Shown here piece after piece: positions 44,883 through 54,237 of a stretch of DNA of 64,000 bases. Position numbers and translations under genes: made by a program. The number at the start of each line of letters is the position of its first letter. The stretch's first letter is position 1. The stretch is taken from assembly GCA_965202845.1 (NCBI GenBank), contig OZ241856.1, forward strand, positions 2,418,001 to 2,482,000. The letters are read 5' to 3'. Source of the stretch: CBDATA01 sp965202845 (GTDB taxonomy: Bacteria > Acidobacteriota > Vicinamibacteria > Marinacidobacterales > Marinacidobacteraceae). The notes beneath the pieces were generated by a model, which saw only the letters and a program-made list of their open reading frames with translations, was not told the origin of the DNA and ran no database searches.

Positions 44883-46541
44883 ATGTTCGTTCGCGTCAAG
44901 TCCACTCCCAACAGCCCCCGGCGCTCCGTACAACTCGTCGAAGGCGTACGCAAAGGAACCAAGGTCCGCCAGCGCATCGTCCGCCACGTCGGCGTCGCAA
45001 AGGACGACAAGGAGCTCGAACGCCTGAAGCGGCTCGGCGAGTTCATCAAGGACAAGCTCAAGGACGAACGCCAGCCGCCTCTCCTCTTCTCCTCCGAGAA
45101 GATCGCCGAGCAGGTCATCCGCGTTGGGCGCGAGGGGGACGGCAAGGAGTCCCTCCCGGTCGATCTCAAGCAACTGAAGGAAGCGCAACCGATCACGACC
45201 GGGATCCATGAGGTCTACGGCGAGGTCTACCGGCATCTGGGGCTGCATGCGCTGTTGCCGCGCTCCCGCTATCGGGCGTACCACGACGCGCTCTTCCACA
45301 CGGTGATGGCGCGGATCGCCAACCCGGACAGCAAGCGCGGCAGCGTGCGGAATCTTGAAGACGACTTCGGGGTGAGCCTTCCGCTTCACAAGGTCTACCG
45401 GATGATGGATCGGCTGGACGCGAGGACAATCGAACGGCTTCGCGCCCGGGTCGGCGACGCCACCCGCTCGGTGTTGCCCGATCCGGTCTCGGTGCTGTTC
45501 TTCGACTGCACCACGCTGGCCTTTGCGACGGAGGAGGAGGACGAACTCCGCCAGAAGGGGTACAGCAAGGACGGCAAGCACCGCTACTCGCAGGTGCTGC
45601 TGGCGCTGATGGTCACCCGCGAGGGGCTTCCGGTGAGCTACGAGGTGTTCCCCGGCGCCGCCTACGAGGGGCACAGCCTGGTTCCGGTGTTCGAGGGCTT
45701 GCTGCGGCGTCATCCGGCGCAGCAGGCGGTCTGCGTGGCGGATCGGGGGATGCTCAGCGCCGCCAACCTGGAGGCTCTGGACGCGATGGGCGGCGGCTAT
45801 GTGGTGGGCGCCCGGCTGCGCCAGCTCCCCGGCGCGCTACGCAAGAAGATCTGGAACCTGGACTCCTACGGCCCGTTGGAAGGCTCCTCGGAGCGCCGGG
45901 TGAACGAATGGGAGCACCAGGGGCGACGGTTGATCGTCACGTGGTCCGCCAAGCGAGCGCACAAGGACGCCCACGATCGCCGCAAGGCGATCCAGCGGGC
46001 GTTCGACAAGCTGTCGCAAAGCGACAACCCCAAAGCGCTGTTGTCCCAGCATGGCGCCAAGCGCTTCATCGCCGTTGAAGGGGATGCGCGACTCGTCCTG
46101 GATCAGAAGAAGATCGACGAGGCGGCGCGCTGGGACGGACTGGCCGGCGTCATCACCAACCTGCGCGACGCGCGGGCCGCCGAGGTGCTGTCGCACTACC
46201 GGGGACTCTGGCGGGTCGAGGAGAGCTTCCGCATCACCAAGCACGATCTGCGCGTCCGGCCGATCTGGCACTGGACCGAACAACGGATCCGCGCCCACAT
46301 CGCGATCGCCTTCATGGCGTTCGCCTGCGTGCGCCATCTGGCCTATCGGGTCGCGCTCCAGAAGGAACGGATGTCTCCCGAAGTCATCCGCAACGCGCTG
46401 GCGCACCGCAAGTGCACGGTGTTGCTTTGCGAGAAAACGGGAGAGCGATACGCCATCCCCTCGAAGCCGTCCCTGGAGGCCGAGGCTATCTACGCCGCGA
46501 TGAGACTTCCCCTGCCGACCACGCCGTACCAGCTCGCCTGA
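44883..46541 (+). CDS. IS1634-family transposase (copy 1)
   Basis: A 552-residue DDE transposase of the IS4-like superfamily. Probable catalytic residues are D208 (VLFFDCTTLAF), D287 (VCVADRGMLSA) and E447 (WRVEESFRITKHDL, the YREK-like region). The N-terminal part is basic. The insertion domain between D287 and E447 includes the WSAKRAHKDAHDR helix. The gene is intact and ATG 44883 is the only sensible start. Confidence 0.92.
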   Translation: MFVRVKSTPNSPRRSVQLVEGVRKGTKVRQRIVRHVGVAKDDKELERLKRLGEFIKDKLKDERQPPLLFSSEKIAEQVIRVGREGDGKESLPVDLKQLKEAQPITTGIHEVYGEVYRHLGLHALLPRSRYRAYHDALFHTVMARIANPDSKRGSVRNLEDDFGVSLPLHKVYRMMDRLDARTIERLRARVGDATRSVLPDPVSVLFFDCTTLAFATEEEDELRQKGYSKDGKHRYSQVLLALMVTREGLPVSYEVFPGAAYEGHSLVPVFEGLLRRHPAQQAVCVADRGMLSAANLEALDAMGGGYVVGARLRQLPGALRKKIWNLDSYGPLEGSSERRVNEWEHQGRRLIVTWSAKRAHKDAHDRRKAIQRAFDKLSQSDNPKALLSQHGAKRFIAVEGDARLVLDQKKIDEAARWDGLAGVITNLRDARAAEVLSHYRGLWRVEESFRITKHDLRVRPIWHWTEQRIRAHIAIAFMAFACVRHLAYRVALQKERMSPEVIRNALAHRKCTVLLCEKTGERYAIPSKPSLEAEAIYAAMRLPLPTTPYQLA

Positions 46542-46651
46542 GGGCCGAACCTCCGCCGGCGTAGCCTTCAGAGGGCTACGTTTGTAGTGCCTAGCCAGAA
46601 ATGTCGGCTATTGACAGTCAAGGACTTATCGATCAAAACTGTCGAAGTCAA

Positions 46652-46660
46652 GAGTCAAGG
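46652..46660. repeat. 9-bp direct repeat, right copy (IS1634-type copy 1)
   Basis: GAGTCAAGG, identical to 44721-44729. The ISL3 leader resumes here and reaches its outer end at 46742. Confidence 0.85.
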
Positions 46661-46750
46661 GTTCGCTACGCCGTGCAAGCCCGCCCTTGACACCCGGAAT
46701 CCCGGCGGTCTCCATTCTACCCACTCAAATCTCAATTGAGGCCCAATGTT

Positions 46751-47763
46751 GTAGCGACCCTTCTCCGTGCGGGCATGAACGGGAAAGGATTTCTCCGCGA
46801 AGCAGCCAGAACCGGTGAGATTGCAATTGTGAAAGTATTGCTCAAGGCGGGCATGGACGGGGAAAGCCTTCTGAACGAAACAGTCAATGCCGGCGATGTG
46901 GAAATTGTGAAGGGATTGATCCGTGCGAGGGTAGACGGGGGTAAGCTCTTGCGCGAAGCAGCCAGAATTGGCAAAATGAATGTTGCGAAGATCCTTCTTG
47001 ACGCAGGCGCGGAAATACAAGCAAAAGATAAAACGGGATGGACGCCCTTGCATTTCGCAGCCGCTCGCAGAAAAACTCATGCCATAGTGGAATTTTTGCT
47101 TGACGCGGGCGCAGATGTTGATGCAAAGAATCAAACGAAAAAAACACCCTTGGATGTTGCGAATGTTCCTGAAATCAAGAAACTACTGCTTGAGCATGCG
47201 AAAACAGACTCTCGCCGGTGCGAGAAATGGCGCCAAGCGCACGCTCCGAAACTGAATAATCTCCAGCAGTCTCACGAGAAGATCGCTGAACTTGCTGATC
47301 CGCAGCAATTCATAACCATTGAAGATTTCATCGGAATGAAAACCATCGCAGCGCGTGTTGTCTCTGAATTCGCACAGCCGTGGCCCTCGATTCTCCCAGA
47401 AATTACCGACATGCTGCAAAATATCAAAACCCTCGCTTTGACAGATGGAGCCCGAAAAAAGGCGAACGACATCTACATTGCCAACGAGAAAATTCGTTCC
47501 AGCAAATTGTTCGAATCAATTGGAAAACACAGACTTACAGAGGAACAACAACGGGCGGTTGTCGTTGACGGACGTCGCAATCTTGTGGTAGCGGCGGCTG
47601 GAAGTGGCAAGACTCTCGTTCTTGTGGCAAAAGCCGCCTGGCTGATTCAACGGATGTCATACGTCCCGGAAGAAATCCTTCTACTTGCTTTCGACAACAA
47701 TGCCGTCGAAGAAATGGAGTCTCGCATCCGAAATTTAATACCCAAATTTGCCGACAAGATCAA
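46751..47763 (+). pseudogene. Ank-helicase fragment 5: last ankyrin repeats and UvrD Walker A domain
   Basis: Starts GTA GCG ACC CTT, which continues the AAT GTT of fragment 4. It encodes more GKGFLREAARTGE-type repeats and two classical units (TGWTPLHFAAARRKT; VDAKNQTKKTPLDVA). A helical linker follows, then the helicase start LTEEQQRAVVVDGRRNLVVA with Walker A AAGSGKT near 47592 and the motif Ia region ILLLAFDNNAVEEMESRI. It ends within a codon at the AAGATCAA duplication of ISL3 copy 4. Confidence 0.88.
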
Positions 47764-49231
47764 GGCTCTTTCAAATACCGAGTGGGTACGCGACATGAGG
47801 GTTGAGCTTGGAGAAGTCCAGTTTTCCGGCGATGAGGAAGAACACGGTGCGGATGGTCTGGAAGGTTCCGTAGCCTCTGGCTTTCCGCTTGGCCGCCTGA
47901 AACAGGCCGTTGAGCGCCTCGATGAAGCCGTTGGTCTGGCGGGTTCGGGCCCACGCGACGATGCCCTCGAGATGTTTGCGGATCATCCGCGCGACGGCTT
48001 TCATGGGTTCGACCTTGGAGCGGTTCACGTTGGCGCACCACTGCCGGAGCATGGCTCTGACGACGTTGACCTGCTTGCGGTTGAGGATGTTCCGGAGTTG
48101 CTCGCGGTACATCCAGGCTCGGGCGGTGCGCTTTCCGGGGGCCTGCGCGATGAGAGCGTTGAGTTGGGCGCGCTGTTCGGGGCCGAGTCGTTCGGGATTT
48201 TTGAGGAGCGCCCAGCGCATGCCCTTGAGTTGGGGGTTGGCGCGCTGCTCGATGCGCCGGGTCTGGTCGAGGGCCTTGGATGCGTGAGCGATGACGTGGA
48301 ATTTGTCGAAGGTGATCTGGGCGTTGGGGAGATGCTCTGCGACGCCCTTCATGTAGGCGGGGGACATGTCGATGGAGGCGACTTCGACGGCTTCGGGGTC
48401 TCCGCCGTGGGCTTCGAGGCTTCGGGCGAATCGGTCGACGGAGTCGGCGGCGCGGCCTTCTCCGACGAAGATGACCCGGCGTTTTCGGGCGTCTGCGACG
48501 ACGGTGACGTAGTTGTGGCCGCGCGCGCGGGAGGTTTCGTCGATGGCGACGGCGCGGACGTCGGCTTGGTCGTCGGTTTCGGTGGCGAGTTCCACATAGC
48601 GGTTGGAGATGGCCTGGGTTTGGTGCTGGGAGAGTCCGGCGAGCCGTGCGACGGCGGCGAAGGTCATGTCCTGGCACATGGCGAGAATCAAGGCTTCGAA
48701 GAGGAGGGAGAACCCGGAGAGCTTGCCGGCCCAGGGCGGCGAGACCAGCGCGACCTTGCCGTTGGGGAGGCGCACCCGGGGGACGCGCGCCACCAGTTCG
48801 CACTCGAATTGGAAGAAGTTGAGGTGGCGGAAGCGCTTGGTCTTGGTGTCGTGGACCGGATGGAGGCCGTCGTGGTTCTGGTGGGCGAAGCGGGCGCCCC
48901 TGCGGAAATCGACGCGGATGCTCAGCTTTCCTTGGTCCTTGTCGAATTCCACGTTCTCGACGAACCAGGGGTCCGGGATGCCGAGGGCTTGGGCGAAAAG
49001 CTCGTGTAGCACTGGATGCGCTCCTTTTTTTCAGGGTCGAAAGCGGGAAAAGTGTTCCATTGGTGTGTGGCGACGCTGGCTGGGGACGGTTGCGGCTTCC
49101 CGCTTTCGACCCTTTTTCGAGCGTGCCCGCCGGATTCCGTGAGTCAAGGGTTCGCTACGCCGTGCAAGCCCGCCCTTGACACCCGGAATCCCGGCGGTCT
49201 CCATTCTACCCACTCAAATCTCAATTGAGGC
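47764..49231 (-). mobile_element. ISL3-family insertion sequence, copy 4
   Basis: An uninterrupted 1468-bp copy in inverted orientation. It is flanked by perfect AAGATCAA duplications (47756-47763 and 49232-49239). Because the strand opposite the transposase is also free of stops, the helicase frame runs on through the element to 49009. Confidence 0.93.
47771..49012 (-). CDS. ISL3-family transposase (copy 4)
   Basis: 413 residues, the same protein as copies 1, 3 and 5, complete with leader, stem-loop and AGGAG site. It is intact. Confidence 0.92.
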   Translation of the reverse strand: MLHELFAQALGIPDPWFVENVEFDKDQGKLSIRVDFRRGARFAHQNHDGLHPVHDTKTKRFRHLNFFQFECELVARVPRVRLPNGKVALVSPPWAGKLSGFSLLFEALILAMCQDMTFAAVARLAGLSQHQTQAISNRYVELATETDDQADVRAVAIDETSRARGHNYVTVVADARKRRVIFVGEGRAADSVDRFARSLEAHGGDPEAVEVASIDMSPAYMKGVAEHLPNAQITFDKFHVIAHASKALDQTRRIEQRANPQLKGMRWALLKNPERLGPEQRAQLNALIAQAPGKRTARAWMYREQLRNILNRKQVNVVRAMLRQWCANVNRSKVEPMKAVARMIRKHLEGIVAWARTRQTNGFIEALNGLFQAAKRKARGYGTFQTIRTVFFLIAGKLDFSKLNPHVAYPLGI

Positions 49232-49239
49232 AAGATCAA

Positions 49240-49873
49240 GGTATCCACTTTCCACGGAACCAGCATGGACATTATCGGAACGTCCGAAGGTAAAAAACCA
49301 TCTGTGACGAAAATGGCAAAAGACGAATTGAAATTGTGGGAGCCCTGGATTCAGATTGTTGAAGATTTGAGCAAATCAGAAACCGGTGAATCAATTCGCT
49401 CTTGGTTCCAGAGTTTTTTTGCGCCGTACAAAGCGGAGCGTGAATTTGAAACCAGAAGCGAATACTTTCATTATATTCAGAAACATCATATCCGGTCGCT
49501 CAAGGGAGACCGAGTTCGCAGCTATGAAGAATGTGAGATCGCTAATTGGCTCTATTTCAACGGTGTTGATTACGAATATGAAAAATCCTACAAATACGAC
49601 TTGAGAAAACCGGACAGGAGTCAATACAAGCCCGATTTTTTTCTTCCGGGTTACGATATTTACATTGAACATTTCGGCATTGACTCCAAAGAGAATACGG
49701 CTTCATGGATCGAGAGGGATACATACATCAATGATATGAGATGGAAACAAAATGTGCACGAAGAACATTGCACCACTTTAATCGAGACTTACAGTTACGA
49801 AAAGACCCAAGGCGTGCTTCTTGAAAATCTTCAGAAAAAACTTGCAGAGCACGGCGTCGTATTTCAAAAAATT
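49240..49873 (+). pseudogene. Ank-helicase fragment 6: helicase 1B region with probable nuclease-like insert
   Basis: Completes AAG and continues VSTFHGTSMDIIGTSEG, the typical THxxG region of UvrD motif Ib. After a helical part comes SYEECEIANWLYFNGVDYEY, then YKPDFFLPGYDIYIEHFG (about residues 871-887 of the restored protein) and later CTTLIETYSYEK. The spacing of Pro-Asp, Glu and a downstream polar strand resembles a PD-(D/E)XK nuclease core inserted in HelD/UvrD-like helicases. This is a family-pattern inference, and catalytic competence is unknown. It ends at the AAAAAATT duplication. Confidence 0.8.
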
Positions 49874-51341
49874 GCCTCAATTGAGATTTGAGTGGGTAGA
49901 ATGGAGACCGCCGGGATTCCGGGTGTCAAGGGCGGGCTTGCACGGCGTAGCGAACCCTTGACTCACGGAATCCGGCGGGCACGCTCGAAAAAGGGTCGAA
50001 AGCGGGAAGCCGCAACCGTCCCCAGCCAGCGTCGCCACACACCAATGGAACACTTTTCCCGCTTTCGACCCTGAAAAAAAGGAGCGCATCCAGTGCTACA
50101 CGAGCTTTTCGCCCAAGCCCTCGGCATCCCGGACCCCTGGTTCGTCGAGAACGTGGAATTCGACAAGGACCAAGGAAAGCTGAGCATCCGCGTCGATTTC
50201 CGCAGGGGCGCCCGCTTCGCCCACCAGAACCACGACGGCCTCCATCCGGTCCACGACACCAAGACCAAGCGCTTCCGCCACCTCAACTTCTTCCAATTCG
50301 AGTGCGAACTGGTGGCGCGCGTCCCCCGGGTGCGCCTCCCCAACGGCAAGGTCGCGCTGGTCTCGCCGCCCTGGGCCGGCAAGCTCTCCGGGTTCTCCCT
50401 CCTCTTCGAAGCCTTGATTCTCGCCATGTGCCAGGACATGACCTTCGCCGCCGTCGCACGGCTCGCCGGACTCTCCCAGCACCAAACCCAGGCCATCTCC
50501 AACCGCTATGTGGAACTCGCCACCGAAACCGACGACCAAGCCGACGTCCGCGCCGTCGCCATCGACGAAACCTCCCGCGCGCGCGGCCACAACTACGTCA
50601 CCGTCGTCGCAGACGCCCGAAAACGCCGGGTCATCTTCGTCGGAGAAGGCCGCGCCGCCGACTCCGTCGACCGATTCGCCCGAAGCCTCGAAGCCCACGG
50701 CGGAGACCCCGAAGCCGTCGAAGTCGCCTCCATCGACATGTCCCCCGCCTACATGAAGGGCGTCGCAGAGCATCTCCCCAACGCCCAGATCACCTTCGAC
50801 AAATTCCACGTCATCGCTCACGCATCCAAGGCCCTCGACCAGACCCGGCGCATCGAGCAGCGCGCCAACCCCCAACTCAAGGGCATGCGCTGGGCGCTCC
50901 TCAAAAATCCCGAACGACTCGGCCCCGAACAGCGCGCCCAACTCAACGCTCTCATCGCGCAGGCCCCCGGAAAGCGCACCGCCCGAGCCTGGATGTACCG
51001 CGAGCAACTCCGGAACATCCTCAACCGCAAGCAGGTCAACGTCGTCAGAGCCATGCTCCGGCAGTGGTGCGCCAACGTGAACCGCTCCAAGGTCGAACCC
51101 ATGAAAGCCGTCGCGCGGATGATCCGCAAACATCTCGAGGGCATCGTCGCGTGGGCCCGAACCCGCCAGACCAACGGCTTCATCGAGGCGCTCAACGGCC
51201 TGTTTCAGGCGGCCAAGCGGAAAGCCAGAGGCTACGGAACCTTCCAGACCATCCGCACCGTGTTCTTCCTCATCGCCGGAAAACTGGACTTCTCCAAGCT
51301 CAACCCTCATGTCGCGTACCCACTCGGTATTTGAAAGAGCC
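49874..51341 (+). mobile_element. ISL3-family insertion sequence, copy 5
   Basis: A 1468-bp uninterrupted copy in the same orientation as the helicase gene. It is flanked by perfect AAAAAATT duplications (49866-49873 and 51342-51349). Copies 4 and 5 lie in opposite orientation only 642 bp apart. Confidence 0.93.
50093..51334 (+). CDS. ISL3-family transposase (copy 5)
   Basis: 413 residues, same protein as copy 1, intact with leader and AGGAG ribosome-binding site. Confidence 0.92.
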   Translation: MLHELFAQALGIPDPWFVENVEFDKDQGKLSIRVDFRRGARFAHQNHDGLHPVHDTKTKRFRHLNFFQFECELVARVPRVRLPNGKVALVSPPWAGKLSGFSLLFEALILAMCQDMTFAAVARLAGLSQHQTQAISNRYVELATETDDQADVRAVAIDETSRARGHNYVTVVADARKRRVIFVGEGRAADSVDRFARSLEAHGGDPEAVEVASIDMSPAYMKGVAEHLPNAQITFDKFHVIAHASKALDQTRRIEQRANPQLKGMRWALLKNPERLGPEQRAQLNALIAQAPGKRTARAWMYREQLRNILNRKQVNVVRAMLRQWCANVNRSKVEPMKAVARMIRKHLEGIVAWARTRQTNGFIEALNGLFQAAKRKARGYGTFQTIRTVFFLIAGKLDFSKLNPHVAYPLGI

Positions 51342-51349
51342 AAAAAATT

Positions 51350-52318
51350 CAACCTGACAAAATATTTGACACGCTCAACAAAAAGATGCACATTCTACCG
51401 TTCGCAAAATTGCTGAAAGACTTTCTGAATCACTTCAAGATGAATGCACAATCGTTCTCCAATCTTTCACCAAACGATGATCGTGAAAAAATGTTTCTCA
51501 AAATATTTCGATCATTCTTTACCAAATATCAGAACATGCTTGCCACATCGGAAGAAGTTGATTTCAATGACATGATTCAAAAAGCCACAAATTACCTGCA
51601 AACCAAACATTACCAAAGTCCGTTCAAGTACATTCTGGTCGATGAATTTCAAGACATTTCACCGAGTAGGGCATGTTTGTTAAAAGCACTTCTGCAAAAT
51701 TCGGACGCTCGACTGTTTGCGGTCGGCGACGATTGGCAGGCAATCTACCGATTCGCTGGCGCGGACATTTCGATCATGCGCGAATTCAAGAGCCACTTTG
51801 GCACAATGGAACGTACGGACATAGGAACTACATTTCGATGCGTAGACCGCATTGCGAAGAATGCTACAGATTTTATTCTTTCGAATTCGAGTCAGATCAA
51901 GAAAACAGTGCGCACAAAGAGAAAGGCAGACGGAGTTTCGATCCACGTGGCTCTTGCTGAAAAGCCCGACTCTCCGTTGTTGGAGGAGACCTTGAGACAG
52001 ATCGCCAAGGAAGCAGGCAAGCAGGACGAAATGTCCAAAGTGCTGTTGTTAGGACGCTATTGGCGTATGGAACCCGAAAACATGTCCGCCTTGAGAAGAA
52101 GATTTTCCCAATTTGAATTGTTGGATTACAAGACCGTGCACCACGCCAAGGGACTGGAGGCTGATTATGTCGTGATCCGCGGACTGTGTTCGGGCGAATA
52201 CGGTCAATACGGATTTCCTTCGGAATTTGTCGATGATCCTCTGCTTGACCTGGTACGCTCTCCAGTTCTGGAATCCCACCCGGACGCGGAAGAGCGTCGC
52301 CTTCTGTACGTTGCCCTC
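51350..52318 (+). pseudogene. Ank-helicase fragment 7: helicase motifs II-V
   Basis: Continues with CAA CCT GAC. It carries DFNDMIQKA, motif II ILVDEFQDIS (Asp about 1051), motif III LFAVGDDWQAIYRFAGAD, motif IV TTFRCVDRIAKNA, and motif V YKTVHHAKGLEADYVVI. This order and wording match UvrD/Rep/HelD superfamily 1 helicases. The last 200 bp (52119-52318) are the left copy of the long direct repeat made by IS1634-type copy 2. Confidence 0.88.
52119..52318. repeat. 200-bp direct repeat, left copy
   Basis: Identical to 54238-54437. It encodes the helicase stretch from LDYKTVHHAKG to LLYVAL. The repeat limits coincide exactly with the ends of IS1634-type copy 2, so it is read as a very long target duplication. 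Confidence 0.88.
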
Positions 52319-54237
52319 TTGACTTCGACAGTTTTGATCGATAAGTCCTTGACAGTCAATAGCCGACATTTCTGGCTAGGCACTACAAACGTAGCCCTCT
52401 GAAGGCTGCGGCGGCGGGGTTCGAGCCCTCAGGCGAGCTGGTACGGCGTGGTCGGCAGGGGGAGTCTCATCGCGGCGTAGATGCTCTCGGCCTCCAGGGA
52501 CGGCTTCGCGGGGATGGCGTATCGCTCTCCGGTTTTCTCGCAGAGCAACACCGAACACTTGCGGTGCGCCAGCGCATTGCGGATGACTTCGGGAGACATC
52601 CGCTCCTTCTGGAGCGCGACCCGATAGGCCAGATGGCGCACGCAGGCGAACGCCATGAAGGCGATCGCGATGTGGGCGCGGATCCGTTGTTCGGTCCAGT
52701 GCCAGATCGGCCGGACGCGCAGATCGTGCTTGGTGATGCGGAAGCTCTCCTCGACCCGCCAGAGTCCCCGGTAGTGCGACAGCACCTCGGCGGCCTGCGC
52801 ATCGCGCAGGTTGGTGATGACGCCGGCCAGTCCGTCCCAGCGCGCCGCCTCGTCGATCTTCTTCTGATCCACGACGAGCCGCGCATCCCCCTCAACGGCG
52901 ATGAAGCGCTTGGCGCCATGCTGGGACAACAGCGCTTTGGGGTTGTCGCTTTGCGACAGCTTGTCGAACGCCCGCTGGATCGCCTGGCGGCGATCCCGGG
53001 CGTCCTTGCGCGCTCGCTTGGCGGACCACGTGACGATCAAGCGTCGCCCCTGGTGATCCCATTCGTTCACCAGGCGCTCCGAGGAGTGTTTCAGCGGGAC
53101 GTAGGAGTCGAGATTCCAAATCTTCCTGCGTAGCGCGCCGGGGAGCTGGCGCAGCCGGGCGCCCACCACATAGCCGCCGCCCATCGCCTCCAGCGTCTCC
53201 AGGTTGGCGGCGCTGAGCATCCCCCGATCCGCCACGCAGACCGCCTGCTGCGCCGGATGACGCCGCAGCAAGCCCTTGAACACAGGAACCAGGCTGTGCC
53301 CCTCGTAGGCGGCGCCGGGGAACACCTCGTAGCTCACCGGAAGCCCCTCGCGGGTGACCATCAGCGCTAGCAGCACCTGCGAGTAGCGGTGCTTGCCGTC
53401 CTTGCTGTACCCCTTCTGGCGGAGTTCATCCTCCTCCTCTGTCGCAAAGGCCAGCGTGGTGCAGTCGAAGAACAACACCGAGACCGGATCGGGCAACACC
53501 GAGCGGGTGGCGTCGCCGACCCGGGCGCGAAGCCGTTCGATTGTCCTCGCGTCCAGCCGATCCATCATCCGGTAGACCTTGTGAAGCGGCAGGCTCACCC
53601 CGAAGTCGTTTTCAAGACTCCGCACGCTGCCGCGCTTGCTGTCGGGGTTGGCGATCCGCGCCATCACCGTGTGGAACAGGGCGTCGTGGTACGCCCGATA
53701 GCGGGAGCGCGGCAACAGCGCGTTCAGACCCAGATGCCGGTAGACCTCGCCGTAGACCTCATGGATGCCGGTCGTGATCCGTTGGGCTTCCTTCAGTTGC
53801 TTGAGATCGACGGGTAGGGTCGCCTTGCCGTCGCCCTCGCGCCCGACGCGGATGACCTGCTCGGCGAGCTTTTCGGAGGAGAAGAGGAGAGGCTGGCGTT
53901 CGGTCTTGAGCTTGGTCTTGATGAACTCGCCGAGCCGCTTCAGGCGTTCGAGCTCCTTGTCGTCCTTTGCGATGCCGATGTGTCGGACGATGCGTTGGCG
54001 GACCTTGGTTCCGTTGCGTACGCCTTCGACGAGTTGTACGGAGCGCCGGGGGCTGTTGGGAGTGGACTTGACGCGAACGAACATGGGTGGAGTATAGCAC
54101 AGAAGTCAAACCAGAAAAATCGCTAGGCACAACAGAGCGAGTAGCGAAAAGCTCCCTTGTTTCAGAACATGTTTGTTTTCAACAGCTTCCCGATCCGACG
54201 CTCCGACCGAAATCGGGCTCAAACTGTCAAAGTCGGG
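52319..54237 (-). mobile_element. IS1634-family insertion sequence, copy 2, with 200-bp target repeats
   Basis: A 1919-bp element in inverted orientation, with ends TTGACTTCGACAGTTTTGAT and (read inward from the right) CCCGACTTTGACAGTTTGAG. It is bounded on both sides by the same 200 bp of helicase sequence. The related IS1549 is reported to create target duplications of hundreds of base pairs, which fits this structure. Confidence 0.9.
52429..54084 (-). CDS. IS1634-family transposase (copy 2)
   Basis: 551 residues, full length, with the same DDE positions less one codon (a Pro of the ERQPPLLF run is missing, reading ERQPLLF). Substitutions from copy 1 are scattered (for example HIGIAKDD for HVGVAKDD, PLKHSSERLV for PLEGSSERRV), so the two copies did not arise from each other very recently. 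It is intact. Confidence 0.92.
   Translation of the reverse strand: MFVRVKSTPNSPRRSVQLVEGVRNGTKVRQRIVRHIGIAKDDKELERLKRLGEFIKTKLKTERQPLLFSSEKLAEQVIRVGREGDGKATLPVDLKQLKEAQRITTGIHEVYGEVYRHLGLNALLPRSRYRAYHDALFHTVMARIANPDSKRGSVRSLENDFGVSLPLHKVYRMMDRLDARTIERLRARVGDATRSVLPDPVSVLFFDCTTLAFATEEEDELRQKGYSKDGKHRYSQVLLALMVTREGLPVSYEVFPGAAYEGHSLVPVFKGLLRRHPAQQAVCVADRGMLSAANLETLEAMGGGYVVGARLRQLPGALRRKIWNLDSYVPLKHSSERLVNEWDHQGRRLIVTWSAKRARKDARDRRQAIQRAFDKLSQSDNPKALLSQHGAKRFIAVEGDARLVVDQKKIDEAARWDGLAGVITNLRDAQAAEVLSHYRGLWRVEESFRITKHDLRVRPIWHWTEQRIRAHIAIAFMAFACVRHLAYRVALQKERMSPEVIRNALAHRKCSVLLCEKTGERYAIPAKPSLEAESIYAAMRLPLPTTPYQLA

Larger units (their letters stand above)
44730..46651 (+). mobile_element. IS1634-family insertion sequence, copy 1, nested in ISL3 copy 3
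   Basis: A 1922-bp element. The left end is CCCGACTTTGACAGTTTGAG. The right end read inward is TTGACTTCGACAGTTTTGAT, giving imperfect terminal repeats sharing GACTTxGACAGTTT. The flanking duplication is 9 bp. It differs by one codon in length from copy 2 (1919 bp). Confidence 0.9.
43344..46742 (-). mobile_element. ISL3-family insertion sequence, copy 3, carrying a nested IS1634-type element
   Basis: Inverted relative to the helicase gene. Without its guest it is 1468 bp, the normal length. It is flanked by perfect CCAATGTT duplications (43336-43343 and 46743-46750). The IS1634-type copy 1 splits its leader, within the GTCAAGGG/CCCTTGAC inverted repeat, leaving the transposase gene whole but separating it from its outer end by about 1.9 kb. 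Confidence 0.92.
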
